Source: Bradyrhizobium sp. Arg816 (lineage in GTDB: Bacteria > Pseudomonadota > Alphaproteobacteria > Rhizobiales > Xanthobacteraceae). From it: DNA of 64,000 nt. The stretch's first letter is position 1, and every line of letters starts with the position of its first letter. The notes below the pieces were generated by a model, which saw nothing but the letters and a program-made list of their open reading frames with translations, did no database searches and was not told the DNA's origin. The stretch covers positions 124,001 to 188,000 of the forward strand of contig NZ_JAPRAQ010000013.1 of assembly GCF_029989365.1 (NCBI RefSeq), written 5' to 3'. The position numbers were made by a program, and so were the translations under genes. Shown in pieces: positions 8,836 through 17,973 of the stretch.

Positions 8836-9471
8836 ATGAGCACAAGCAGCGTCAACGTCGTCGCCCACCCCCTGGTCCAGCACAAGCTCTCCCTCATGCG
8901 GGAGAAGGACCGCTCGACCAAGAGTTTTCGCGAGATCCTGAACGAGATCGGGATGCTGCTCGGCTACGAGGTGACGCGCGATCTGCCTTTGGAGCTGGTG
9001 GAGATCGAGACGCCGATCTCGCCGATGCGGGCGCCGAAGATCGCCGGCAAGAAGCTCACTCTCGCGCCGATCCTGCGCGCCGGCGTCGGCTTCCTCGACG
9101 GCATGCTGGCGCTGATGCCCTCGGCGCGCATCGCCCATATCGGGCTCTACCGCGACCCCGAGACATTGCAGGCGGTGGAATATTACTTCAAGGCGCCGCA
9201 GGACCTGTCCGACCGCACCGTGATCCTGATGGACCCGATGCTGGCGACCGGCAACTCGGCCTGCGCCGGCGCCTCCCTGCTCAAGGCGCGCGGCGCCCGC
9301 GACATCCGCTTCGTCTGCCTTCTGGCCGCGCCCGAAGGCATCGCGCAGTTCCAGAGCGAGCATCCGGACGTGCCGGTCTGGACCGCCGCGATCGACGAGC
9401 GGCTCAACGACCACGGCTACATCGTGCCGGGCCTGGGCGATGCCGGCGACCGGATGTTCGGCACCAAGTAG
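8836..9471 (+). CDS. upp: uracil phosphoribosyltransferase
   Basis: Converts uracil and PRPP to UMP in cytoplasmic pyrimidine salvage. It has 211 aa, the normal length. The PRPP-binding motif MDPMLATGNS lies at about residues 131-140, APILRAGVGFLDGM near 77-90, and the uracil-binding tail YIVPGLGDAGDRMFGT is intact at the C-terminus. It is monocistronic as far as can be seen, 158 bp after the small-protein block and 32 bp before the next gene. The ribosome site is weak. Identification is secure. Confidence 0.97.
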   Translation: MSTSSVNVVAHPLVQHKLSLMREKDRSTKSFREILNEIGMLLGYEVTRDLPLELVEIETPISPMRAPKIAGKKLTLAPILRAGVGFLDGMLALMPSARIAHIGLYRDPETLQAVEYYFKAPQDLSDRTVILMDPMLATGNSACAGASLLKARGARDIRFVCLLAAPEGIAQFQSEHPDVPVWTAAIDERLNDHGYIVPGLGDAGDRMFGTK

Positions 9472-9503
9472 ACAGATTTGCGCGATCGGGTTAGTCCGGT
9501 TGC

Positions 9504-11075
9504 ATGAGCGTCAACCAAGTTTCGCTTCAATCGCTGATCGGTGCCGAAGGCGCCGAGCCCGCCTTCGTGTTTGACGGCAGGCCGGTCTCGCGCGCGGAAT
9601 TCTCCGGGAAGGTCGAGCAGACTGCCGCATGGCTTACGGCGCAAGGCATCGGCCAGGGCGACGTGGTCGCGGTCTGGCTGGTCAACCGGGTCGAATGGAT
9701 CGCACTGCTGCTCGCCGCCGCCCGCTGTGGTGCGATCGTCGCCGCGGTCAATACCCGCTACCGCAGCGCGGAAGTCGGCCATCTGCTCAAGGTGTCCGGC
9801 GCCAGGCTGATGGTGGTCGAGGCCGCGTTCCGCTCGATCGATTTCGCCGCCATCCTCGCCGAGATCAGCAGGGACGAAGTGCCTGCGCTACAAAGGCTCG
9901 CGGTGGTCGGCGGGGATGCGATCCCCGCACACTGGCCCTGTGTGCGCTTCGATGCGTTCGAGACGTCCTATCCGCCAGCGCCGCCGGCGCAGGACGATGT
10001 CGATCTGCCGGTGCTGCTCTACACGACATCGGGCACGACCAAGGGGCCGAAGCTCGTCGCGCATTCGCAGCGGACGCTCGCCACGCACGCCGCCTCCGTC
10101 GCCAAGGCGCTGAAACTCTCGCCACGGCGCCATTCGCTGCTGGCCATGCTGCCGTTCTGCGGCACCTTCGGCATGACCAGCCTGCTCGGCTTCATCGCGG
10201 CCGGCGCGACCATCCATGTGCTCGATGCTTTCGAGGCGGCATCAGCGTTGAAGGTCCTTGGCGAACACAAGATCACGCACGCCTTCGGCTCCGACGAGAT
10301 GTCCCGCCGCATCCTCGCGCTCGCCGATGCGCCACGGCCATTCCCGCATCTCGAGGTCTGCGGCTTCGCCGCGTTCCAGCCCGGCTGGCGTGAGCTCGCC
10401 GGGGAGGCCGAGGCGCGTGGCATGCCGCTGTTCGGCCTCTACGGTTCGAGCGAAGTGCAGGCGCTGTTCTCGATCGCCCGCTCCGGTGATGCCTTCGCCG
10501 ATCGTATCGAAGGCGGCGGCTGGCCGATGTCTCCCGACGCGAGGGTGCGCGTGCGCGATACCGATACCGGGGAGCTAACGGCGCAAGGCGTCTTCGGCGA
10601 GATCGAGATCAGCGCGCCCTCGTGCTTCCTTGGCTATTTCAACAACCCGGATGCGACGCGCGATGCGATCACCGCTGACGGCTTCTTCCGCACCGGCGAC
10701 ATCGGCCGGATGCGCGGCGACGGCGCCTTCGTCTACGAGACCCGCGCGGGCGATGCGATGCGGCTCGGCGGCTTCCTGGTTGCGCCCGGCGAGATCGAGG
10801 ACGAGCTCAAAGCCTGCACGGGGGTTGCCGACGCCCAGGTTGTGGCGATCGATCTTAGGGGTCAGGCGCGCTGCGTCGCCTTTGTGATCCCGGGCAAGGA
10901 GCCGCCGCAGCAGGAGATGCTGGTGGCGCGCCTGCGCGAGCGGCTCGCCGGCTACAAGGTGCCGGCACGAATCTATATCGTCGACGCTTTCCCCGTCACC
11001 GACAGCGCCAACGGTGTGAAAATCCAGCGCGCCCGGCTTCGCGCCATGGCGATGGAACGGATTGCCGCCGAATAG
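9504..11075 (+). CDS. AMP-dependent acyl-CoA synthetase/ligase
   Basis: ANL-superfamily enzyme, 523 aa, expected to activate a carboxylic acid as acyl-AMP and then acyl-CoA. Motifs in order: phosphate loop YTTSGTTKGPKLV (about 173-185), GLYGSSEV (about 311-318), FFRTGDIGR (about 393-401) and a C-terminal NGVKIQ (about 505-510) carrying the usual catalytic lysine. The substrate cannot be told from sequence; medium or aromatic acids are typical of this subgroup. It stands between upp and the convergent CoA-transferase gene, and could supply CoA esters to the neighbouring C5 locus, but nothing shows this. Confidence 0.88.
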   Translation: MSVNQVSLQSLIGAEGAEPAFVFDGRPVSRAEFSGKVEQTAAWLTAQGIGQGDVVAVWLVNRVEWIALLLAAARCGAIVAAVNTRYRSAEVGHLLKVSGARLMVVEAAFRSIDFAAILAEISRDEVPALQRLAVVGGDAIPAHWPCVRFDAFETSYPPAPPAQDDVDLPVLLYTTSGTTKGPKLVAHSQRTLATHAASVAKALKLSPRRHSLLAMLPFCGTFGMTSLLGFIAAGATIHVLDAFEAASALKVLGEHKITHAFGSDEMSRRILALADAPRPFPHLEVCGFAAFQPGWRELAGEAEARGMPLFGLYGSSEVQALFSIARSGDAFADRIEGGGWPMSPDARVRVRDTDTGELTAQGVFGEIEISAPSCFLGYFNNPDATRDAITADGFFRTGDIGRMRGDGAFVYETRAGDAMRLGGFLVAPGEIEDELKACTGVADAQVVAIDLRGQARCVAFVIPGKEPPQQEMLVARLRERLAGYKVPARIYIVDAFPVTDSANGVKIQRARLRAMAMERIAAE

Positions 11076-11105
11076 GCCCGCCTGTTTCAGATAGCTCGCG
11101 AGATT

Positions 11106-12338
11106 CTAGCGCGCGGCGCGAAGCTGCGCCGACAGCGCGTCGCGGTGCCCGGGCGCCGCGATCGCGATCATGCGGCGCGCACGCTCGGCAAGACCGCAGC
11201 CGCGCAGCTCTGCGATACCCCATTCGGTCACGATGGCATCGACGTCGGCGCGCGGCGTCGTCACGGTCTCCACATCGGTGACGATGCGGCTGGTCCCGTC
11301 GGACGCCGTCGCCGGCAGTGCGATGATCGCCCTGCCCCCGGGCGATGCATTGGCACCGCGCACGAAATCGAGCTGCCCGCCGATGGCGCCGATCGCGACG
11401 CCGTTCAGCGTCTCGGAATTCACGCTGCCGTCGAGCCCGACCTGGAGCGCCGAGTTGATCGCGACGAGCCGATTGATCCGCGCCAGCACGTTCTGGCCGT
11501 GCGTATAGGACGTCGGCCGCACGGAAACCGCCTCGTTCTCGTCCACGAAACGATAGAGCCGCTTCGTCCCGATCACCTGATTCGTCACCGTGACCCCGGC
11601 GTCGATCCCCTTCTCTGCATTGGTCACCGCACCGCGCTCGATCAGGTCGACGACCGCGTCGTTGATCAGGCCGGAATGGATGCCGAGATTGCGCGCATGC
11701 GACAGCGAGGACAGGATCGCATCCGGAATCCGGCCCACGCCGAACTGAAGCGTGCTGCCGTCGGCGATCAGGCTCGCCGCATGTGTCGCGATTTTTCGTG
11801 AGACGTCATCCAGCGGCGCCGGCGGCAGCTCCACGGGCGGACGGCGAGCGGCGACCCGCAGATGGATCGGTGCGTCCGCAGGCCATTCCGCGCCAAACGT
11901 CCAAGGCGCATCCGGATTGATCTCGGCGATGACGACACGCGCGCCCCGTGCGGCATCGATGACATAGTCGTTGGAGAGGCCAGCGCTCAATCGACCATCG
12001 CCGGACGCGGCGAGTTGCACCAGCACCACATCCGCGCGATGGCGCCCTGAGGCGAAATCGGCGCAGAAGGCGCTGTAGTTGCTAGAGATCACGTCGAGCC
12101 GTCCCGCTTTCGCGAGCCGCCGCGCATTGCCGATCACGCCATAGCTCTGGAACGAGATGTTGGGCGCGCACGCCGCGGAAAACGTGTCGGAGAATATTGG
12201 ACCGACCATCATGCGGAACGCCGGCAGATGCACGGCTTGCGCGACCAGCGCCTCGGTCAGGGTGACCGGCTCGGCCGTTGCCTGCCCGCACGCGACACGG
12301 TCGCCCTCCCGGATCAGGCCGGAGAAGTCGAGGTTCAT
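11106..12338 (-). CDS. acetyl-CoA hydrolase/4-hydroxybutyrate CoA-transferase family protein (Cat1/RipA type)
   Basis: 410 aa, two-domain Cat1-type CoA-transferase. The Glu-bearing motif LQVGLDGSVNSE is at about residues 292-303, where the family's CoA-carrying glutamate is expected, and glycine loops are present (GVGRIPDAIL near 200; AIGGQLDFVRG near 312). Family members include itaconate CoA-transferase RipA/Ict. It is the last gene of a minus-strand run of TRAP genes and acyl-CoA dehydrogenase, 31 bp after the latter. Likely role: transfers CoA from acetyl- or succinyl-CoA to an imported dicarboxylate. Substrate is inferred from context only. Confidence 0.85.
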   Translation of the reverse strand: MNLDFSGLIREGDRVACGQATAEPVTLTEALVAQAVHLPAFRMMVGPIFSDTFSAACAPNISFQSYGVIGNARRLAKAGRLDVISSNYSAFCADFASGRHRADVVLVQLAASGDGRLSAGLSNDYVIDAARGARVVIAEINPDAPWTFGAEWPADAPIHLRVAARRPPVELPPAPLDDVSRKIATHAASLIADGSTLQFGVGRIPDAILSSLSHARNLGIHSGLINDAVVDLIERGAVTNAEKGIDAGVTVTNQVIGTKRLYRFVDENEAVSVRPTSYTHGQNVLARINRLVAINSALQVGLDGSVNSETLNGVAIGAIGGQLDFVRGANASPGGRAIIALPATASDGTSRIVTDVETVTTPRADVDAIVTEWGIAELRGCGLAERARRMIAIAAPGHRDALSAQLRAAR

Positions 12339-12369
12339 TGGCGTCCCTGCTAAGCGATCCGCGCGAAGA

Positions 12370-13536
12370 CTAGTAAGACTTTGCCAGTCCGAGCACCTTT
12401 TCCGCGATGAAGCTGAGCGCGAGCTGAGGGCTGACCGGCGCGATGCGCGGGATCAGGACCTCGCGCAAATAGCGCTCGACATGGAATTCCTTGGCATAGC
12501 CGAAGCCGCCATGGGTCATCACCGCCTGCTCGCAGGCATGGTAGCCGGCTTCGCCTGCGAAATATTTCGCGGCGTTCGCGCCAGCGCCGCAGGGCAAGCC
12601 CTTGTCGTATTGCCAGGCCGCCTGCATCACCATCAGCCAGGCGGCCTCGAGCTCGACCCAGTTCACCGCGAGCGGATGCTGGATGCCCTGGTTCTTGCCG
12701 ATCGGACGGTTGAACACCACGCGCGTCCTGGCGTATTCGGTCGCGCGCGACAGCGCGAGCTTGCCGAGGCCGACCGCCTCCGCGGCGATCAGGATCCGCT
12801 CGGGGTTCATGCCTTCGAGGATATACTGGAAGCCCTTGCCCTCTTCGCCGATCCGATCCTCCATCGGGATCTCAAAATCCTCGAAGAACAGCTCGTTGGA
12901 ATCGACGATCTTGCGGCCCATCTTCTCGATCTCGTGGACCTTGATCTTCTTGCGGTCGAAATCGGTGTAGAAGAGGCTGAGGCCATGGGTTGGCGAGCGC
13001 ACGTCCTCCAGCGGCGTGGTGCGCGCCAGCAGCAAAATCTTGTGCGCGACCTGCGCGGTCGAGATCCAGACCTTCTGGCCGTTGACGATGTAGCGGTCGT
13101 TCTTGGCCACAGCACGCGTCTTGAGCTGCGTCGTGTTGAGGCCGGTGTTGGGCTCGGTGACGGCGAAGCACGCCTTCTCGCGGCCCTCGACCATCGGCGG
13201 CAGCATGCGCTTGCGCTGCTCCTCGGTGCCGAACACGACGACGGGATTGAGACCGAACACGTTGATGTGCACCGCAGAGGCACCGGACATGCCGGCGCCG
13301 GATTCCGCGATGGCGCGCATCATGATCGCGGCCTCGGTGATGCCGAGCCCCGAGCCGCCATATTCCTCCGGCACACAGATGCCGAGCCAGCCCGCATCGG
13401 CCATTGCCTTGTGGAAGTCGTGCGGGAAGCCGCCGTCGTGGTCCTTCTTCAGCCAATAGGCGTCGGGAAAGTCCTCGCAAACTTTTGCGACGGCAGCGCG
13501 AATGGCTTCCTGCTGATCGGTGAGCGCGAAATCCAT
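12370..13536 (-). CDS. acyl-CoA dehydrogenase
   Basis: Flavoprotein oxidising an acyl-CoA to the enoyl-CoA and passing electrons to ETF. 388 aa, full length: N-terminal helical domain, FAVTEPNTGLNTTQLKT (about 124-140) and WISTAQ of the beta domain. The usual C-terminal catalytic-Glu motif (YEGT) is absent; that region reads LREVLIPRIAPVSPQ. A Glu in MNPERILIAAEAVG (about residue 248) occupies the helix-G position used by isovaleryl-CoA and long-chain enzymes. It lies between the TRAP and CoA-transferase genes. Methylsuccinyl-CoA or another branched C4-C5 acyl-CoA is a plausible substrate. Confidence 0.9.
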   Translation of the reverse strand: MDFALTDQQEAIRAAVAKVCEDFPDAYWLKKDHDGGFPHDFHKAMADAGWLGICVPEEYGGSGLGITEAAIMMRAIAESGAGMSGASAVHINVFGLNPVVVFGTEEQRKRMLPPMVEGREKACFAVTEPNTGLNTTQLKTRAVAKNDRYIVNGQKVWISTAQVAHKILLLARTTPLEDVRSPTHGLSLFYTDFDRKKIKVHEIEKMGRKIVDSNELFFEDFEIPMEDRIGEEGKGFQYILEGMNPERILIAAEAVGLGKLALSRATEYARTRVVFNRPIGKNQGIQHPLAVNWVELEAAWLMVMQAAWQYDKGLPCGAGANAAKYFAGEAGYHACEQAVMTHGGFGYAKEFHVERYLREVLIPRIAPVSPQLALSFIAEKVLGLAKSY

Positions 13537-13572
13537 GTTGTTGATCTCCTTCTTGGGAGCCGGGCTCCGATC

Positions 13573-14862
13573 CTAGCGCCCCATCTGTGAGGGCAGCCAG
13601 AGAATGATAGACGGAAACGCCACCAGAATCGCAATTGCGATCAGATGTGCGATGAAATGCGGGAAGGTGCCGTGGAACACTTCCGCCACCGGCCGCTTGG
13701 CATAGCGGGCGACGATGAAGCAGTTGAGCCCCACCGGCGGCGTGATCATGCCGACCTCGGCGGTGACGATCTTGATGACGCCGAACCAGATCGGATCGAA
13801 GCCGAGCGTCTTGATCAGCGGCAGCACAATCGGCACCGTCAGCACCAGGATTGCGATCTGGTCCATGAACGAGCCGAGCACGATGTAGCCGCACAGGATC
13901 AATGTAATGATCACCCAGCGCGAGGCCGGCAGGGACCCGATCCAGGCAACGAGGTCCTGCGTGACATGGGTGAGCGTGAAGAAATAGCCGAAGATCGACG
14001 CGCCGACCAGGATCATAATGATCATGCAGGTGCCGTGGCAGGCGCGCAGCAGCGTCGCATAGAGCGATGACGGCGTGATCTTGCCCTTGACGATCGCGAG
14101 CAGGAAGGCGCCGAACGCGCCGAAGGCGGAGGCCTCCGTCGGCGTCGCGACGCCGAGATAGATCGTGCCCGTCACGATCGAGAACAGCACCACCATCGGC
14201 GAGACCTGCCACAGCAGCGCGAATTTCTCGCGCCACGGTACAGACTTCGCGGCCGGTGCGCGCGAAGGATCCTGCCAGACCAGGAAGTAGATCGTGGCCA
14301 TGATGGTGAACGTGACCAGGATCGCCGGGATGATGCCGCTGATCAGCAGCTTGCCGATGTTCACTTCGGCCAGCAGGCCAAAGATGACGAGCGCAACGCT
14401 GGTCGGCAGCAGCATCGACAGCGTACCGGAGATAGCAACGACGCCTGCGGCCATCTTCGGCTCGTAGCCCTGGCGGATCATCGCGGGCAGGCTGGTCGAG
14501 GACAACGTCGCGGCGGAAGCGGTCGAGGTGCCGCAGATCGCGCCAAAACCGGCGCCGGCGAGCGCGGTCGCCATGCCGAGGCCACCGGGGATGCGGCCGA
14601 CCCAGGCCGAGGCGGTCTTGAACAGATCGTCTGCGACACCCGACAGCAGCACGAGATCCGCCATCAGCAGGAACATTGGAATGGTGATCAGCTCGTAGGA
14701 CGAGACGGTCGAGAGCGGAGCTGTTTGCAAAATGCCGAGCAGCGTGGGCCATCCGCCAACCATGACGAGGCCGACCGATCCGGAGAAGGCCATGGCAAAG
14801 CCGACGGGCGTGCCGAGGGCAAGCAGGCCGAACAGCAGGGCGAGAACGATGAAAGGTGTCAT
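13573..14862 (-). CDS. dctM: TRAP transporter large membrane subunit DctM
   Basis: 429-aa DctM/SiaM-type permease with about a dozen hydrophobic segments, which couples sodium flow to uptake of an organic acid delivered by DctP. Typical signatures are GTPVGFAMAFSGSVGL near the N-terminus, the GAGFGAICGTSTASAATLSS loop (about 105-124) and TPPVGLNCFIVARYA near residue 380. It follows dctQ by 12 bp and precedes the acyl-CoA dehydrogenase by 36 bp, so transport and catabolism appear cotranscribed. Confidence 0.93.
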   Translation of the reverse strand: MTPFIVLALLFGLLALGTPVGFAMAFSGSVGLVMVGGWPTLLGILQTAPLSTVSSYELITIPMFLLMADLVLLSGVADDLFKTASAWVGRIPGGLGMATALAGAGFGAICGTSTASAATLSSTSLPAMIRQGYEPKMAAGVVAISGTLSMLLPTSVALVIFGLLAEVNIGKLLISGIIPAILVTFTIMATIYFLVWQDPSRAPAAKSVPWREKFALLWQVSPMVVLFSIVTGTIYLGVATPTEASAFGAFGAFLLAIVKGKITPSSLYATLLRACHGTCMIIMILVGASIFGYFFTLTHVTQDLVAWIGSLPASRWVIITLILCGYIVLGSFMDQIAILVLTVPIVLPLIKTLGFDPIWFGVIKIVTAEVGMITPPVGLNCFIVARYAKRPVAEVFHGTFPHFIAHLIAIAILVAFPSIILWLPSQMGR

Positions 14863-14874
14863 GGATATCGCCCG

Positions 14875-15429
14875 TTACTCGAAGCTGCGGGCTTCGCCGA
14901 CGCCGGTCACCGGCGGCAGCGGATAGAGGTCGCGGCCGCTAACGAGGCTCAGCACATTGCCGACGAGCTGCAGCGCCAGCCGCAGCACCAGCACGCCGCA
15001 GCCGAACGGCACCAGCGCGGCCGAGATCCAGGTCGGCCAGGGGATCGCGCCGGAGAGGACGTCGTGCTGCTCGTAATTCTCCAGCGCGCGCTCGAAGCCG
15101 ACCTTGCAGATCAGGATGAACACGAACAGGCCGGCGAGCGCGGTGACGATCTCGGACAGCCGTCGCCCCGTCAGCGAGAAGCGCGACAAGAGGATGTCCA
15201 CCCCGACATGGACATGCTCACGCAACGCGTCCGACAGCGTGAAGAAGAACACGCCGGCGAGGAGATAGAGCCCGATCAGATCATAGGTGAAGGAGAACGG
15301 ACTGTTCAGCACATAGCGCATGAACACGTCGGTCACGACAAGCAGCATGATCACGAACATGAACACCATCGCGATGACAGTCAGCGCGCGTTCCAGCGCG
15401 CCGAGCACATCTCCTGCCCGTTTGATCAC
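14875..15429 (-). CDS. dctQ: TRAP transporter small membrane subunit DctQ
   Basis: 184 aa with four predicted helices, the small partner of DctM. GTG 15429 has GGAGG 8 nt upstream, which fixes the start. Helix 1 is about residues 15-35 (TVIAMVFMFVIMLLVVTDVF), followed by the family feature RYVLNSPFSFTYDLIGL. It lies 38 bp after dctP and 12 bp before dctM. Confidence 0.92.
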   Translation of the reverse strand: MIKRAGDVLGALERALTVIAMVFMFVIMLLVVTDVFMRYVLNSPFSFTYDLIGLYLLAGVFFFTLSDALREHVHVGVDILLSRFSLTGRRLSEIVTALAGLFVFILICKVGFERALENYEQHDVLSGAIPWPTWISAALVPFGCGVLVLRLALQLVGNVLSLVSGRDLYPLPPVTGVGEARSFE

Positions 15430-15467
15430 CTCTCACGCCTCCCTGTTGGATGTCGGACTACATGGCG

Positions 15468-16496
15468 CTACTTGGCGCCGCCAGCGGCGAGCAGATCGTC
15501 GAACTCCTTCAGCGCGGCAGACGCCTGCTTGCCGCGGCTGTCGAGCCCGCTTGCCCATTCCTTGCCGACGCCCTTGAGCTTGTCCTTGATCTCGGTGCGC
15601 GTCGCCTCCGGCAGCGGATCGAAGCTGATGCCTTCGTCCTGCATTTGCTTCCTGGTGACTTCGCCTTCTTTTTCGACGCCGGCGCAGGCTTGCGGCGTAA
15701 TCGCCTCCGAAGCCTCGTTCATCGCCTTCTTCACGTCGTCGGGCAGCTTGTCCCAAACCGACTGGTTGATGGAATAGGCGACGATGAAGCTGCCGAAGCT
15801 GACGCCTTCGGTGGCGTGCTTGACCAGCTTGTCGAGGCCGTAGGAGACGACGCTGTCGAGCGGGAACAGCAGCCCGTCCATGGTGCCGCGCGACAGCGAC
15901 TCATAGGCATCGGGCGCCGCCATGCGCACCGGCACAGCGTTGAGCGCACGCAGCGTCAGATCCTGCGCACCGCCCGTGGTGCGCAGCTTCAAGCCCTGCA
16001 TGTCCTTGGTGGTTTCCACCTTCGACTTGACGGTCCACACCTGGTAGGGCGGCAGCACTACGGCGAGCAGCAGCTTGATCTTGTTCGGCGCGTATTCCTG
16101 CTTGGCGAGAATGCCTTCACGCGCGGTCTTCCAATAAGCGAGCGTGCCCTGGCAGCTGGTTGCGAACGCGCCCGGCAATTGCGCGACCTCCGACAGCGGC
16201 ATCTTGTCGGAGACATAGGACGGCCCGATGTAGCCGATGTCGACCACGCCGGACTGCGTCAGCCGCAGCATGTCGGCCGCCTTGCCGATCTGCTGGTTCG
16301 GATAATAGGTGAAGGTCACCGCGCCGTTGGAGCGCCTGGTGACGTCGTCCATCCAGGGCTTCAGCATCAGGCGGACGAGATAGTGACCGGCGGGGAAGCT
16401 ATCGGCGACCTTCAGCTCCAGCGCCTGCGCCGGCATTGTCGAGACCGGCAGCAAGAGAGCGAGCACGGCTGCGGCCCTGACCAGATTCTTCTTCAT
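15468..16496 (-). CDS. dctP: TRAP transporter periplasmic solute-binding protein DctP
   Basis: 342-aa extracytoplasmic receptor. A Sec signal peptide is clear (MKKNLVRAAAVLALLLPVST, cleavage after AQA, about residue 25). The conserved Arg that pairs with the ligand carboxylate is in MQGLKLRTTGG (about 168-178). AAGGAG precedes ATG 16496. It heads the minus-strand operon dctP-dctQ-dctM-acyl-CoA dehydrogenase-CoA-transferase and diverges from the CaiB operon across a regulatory region with repeated half sites. The ligand is likely an organic acid; C5 dicarboxylates are inferred from the neighbours. Confidence 0.93.
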   Translation of the reverse strand: MKKNLVRAAAVLALLLPVSTMPAQALELKVADSFPAGHYLVRLMLKPWMDDVTRRSNGAVTFTYYPNQQIGKAADMLRLTQSGVVDIGYIGPSYVSDKMPLSEVAQLPGAFATSCQGTLAYWKTAREGILAKQEYAPNKIKLLLAVVLPPYQVWTVKSKVETTKDMQGLKLRTTGGAQDLTLRALNAVPVRMAAPDAYESLSRGTMDGLLFPLDSVVSYGLDKLVKHATEGVSFGSFIVAYSINQSVWDKLPDDVKKAMNEASEAITPQACAGVEKEGEVTRKQMQDEGISFDPLPEATRTEIKDKLKGVGKEWASGLDSRGKQASAALKEFDDLLAAGGAK

Positions 16497-16590
16497 GTCG
16501 TTCTCCTTGACGCGTCCCCACGCCGAACGCGGCAGCGAACTGCTGCGGCACCGTCCGGCCCTCGCTCTAATTCTTGCTTGAGGAAAATGT

Positions 16591-16713
16591 ACATATAGAT
16601 GAATTTATCTGTCAAGTATATGAACTATGCATAGAGCTATGCGCCACCGACCGGAGCCGTGGAATTGACATGGCCGCTTTATGAACTCTAACTCCACGTA
16701 TATGAATTTATGC
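16591..16713. promoter_or_regulatory. divergent control region with repeated ATGAAYT half sites
   Basis: The AT-rich gap between dctP and the CaiB gene carries four related elements: ATGAATTTAT at 16599, TATATGAACTATGC at 16617, ATGAACT at 16681 and TATATGAATTTATGC at 16699. Copies 1 and 4 are close to palindromic around AATT. A perfect inverted repeat, GCATAG-AG-CTATGC, lies at 16629-16642. The likely ligand is the IclR protein encoded at 19295, but this is inference. Confidence 0.55.
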
Positions 16714-16724
16714 AACGAGGCCTC

Positions 16725-17927
16725 ATGGGACCGCTCGCCGGCTTCACCATTCTCGACCTGACCTCGGTGCTGATGGGCCCCTATGGCACCCAGGTGCTGG
16801 CGGACATGGGCGCCGACGTGATCAAGGTCGAAAGCCCCGAGGGCGACATCGTTCGCCAGATCGGTCCCGGCCGCACGCCCGGCATGGGCGGGATGTTCCT
16901 CAATGCCAATCGCGGCAAGCGCAGCATCGTGCTCGACCTGAAGAAGACGGAAGGCCGCGACACCTTGCTGCGGCTGGCGAAGCACGCCAACGCGCTCGTC
17001 TACAATGTGCGCCCGCAGGCGATGGCGCGACTCGGCCTCGACTACGAGACACTTCGCGAGATCAACCGCGCGCTCGTCTATGTCGGCGCTTTCGGCTACG
17101 GCCAGTCCGGGCCCTATGCCGCAAAGCCCGCCTACGACGATCTGATCCAGGGCGCCGCCACCATTCCGACGCTGCTTGCGGCGGCCGGCGACGGCACGCC
17201 GCGCTACGTCCCCGTCACCATCGCCGACCGCATCGTCGGCCTGATGCTGGTCAACGCCATTATGGGCGGGCTGATGCATCAGAGCCGCACCGGCGTCGGT
17301 CAGCGCATCGACGTGCCGATGTTCGAATCGATGACGGAGTTCGTGCTGGTCGATCATCTGGGCGGTCTGACCTACGATCCGCCGCTCGACCATGGCGGCT
17401 ACGCCCGCCTGCTGTCGCGCTATCGCCGCCCCTACAAGACCAGCGACGGCTATCTCTGCGTCCTCATCTATAACGACAAGCACTGGCGCAGCTTTTTTGA
17501 GGCGATCGGACAGCCGCATTTCCTCGATCAGCCGCGCTTCGCCAACCATGCGTCGCGGACAAAGCACATCGACGAGATCTATGAGGAGATCGGCCACATC
17601 TTCCTCACACGCACCACCGCAGAATGGCGCGATCTGCTCGAGCGCGCCGACATTCCCGTGATGCCGATGCATACGCTGGAAACGATCCTCGAAGATCCGC
17701 ATCTCCAAGCGATCGATTTCTTCAGGACGGTGGATCATCCCGTCGAAGGCCGTATCCGCCAGATGCGCGTGCCCTCCACCTGGAGCGTGACCCAGCCGGA
17801 AGCCGCCGGCCCCGCACCGACGCTCGGCCAGCATGGCCGCGACATTTTGCGCGAGGCCGGTTTCTCGACCGACGAAATCGACCAGCTCGCAGAGCAAAAA
17901 GCAGTTCACCTGGCCGCGCCGCCCTAA
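16725..17927 (+). CDS. CaiB/BaiF family CoA-transferase
   Basis: Family III CoA-transferase, 400 aa. It starts MGPLAGFTILDLTSVLMGPY, the usual N-terminus of the family, so ATG 16725 is preferred over the upstream ATG 16710. The conserved ADVIKVESPEGD (about 32-43) and NRGKRSIVLDLK (about 61-72) are present; the catalytic aspartate region reads QGAATIPTL after PAYDDLI. First gene of an operon with MaoC and CitE homologues 46 bp and onwards downstream. It could be a mesaconate, citramalate or itaconate CoA-transferase. Two CoA-transferases of different families in one locus is notable. Confidence 0.9.
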   Translation: MGPLAGFTILDLTSVLMGPYGTQVLADMGADVIKVESPEGDIVRQIGPGRTPGMGGMFLNANRGKRSIVLDLKKTEGRDTLLRLAKHANALVYNVRPQAMARLGLDYETLREINRALVYVGAFGYGQSGPYAAKPAYDDLIQGAATIPTLLAAAGDGTPRYVPVTIADRIVGLMLVNAIMGGLMHQSRTGVGQRIDVPMFESMTEFVLVDHLGGLTYDPPLDHGGYARLLSRYRRPYKTSDGYLCVLIYNDKHWRSFFEAIGQPHFLDQPRFANHASRTKHIDEIYEEIGHIFLTRTTAEWRDLLERADIPVMPMHTLETILEDPHLQAIDFFRTVDHPVEGRIRQMRVPSTWSVTQPEAAGPAPTLGQHGRDILREAGFSTDEIDQLAEQKAVHLAAPP

Positions 17928-17973
17928 GGGCAGCGCTGGCCAGGATCGCAGCGATACAGGGAGGGAGACCGCG

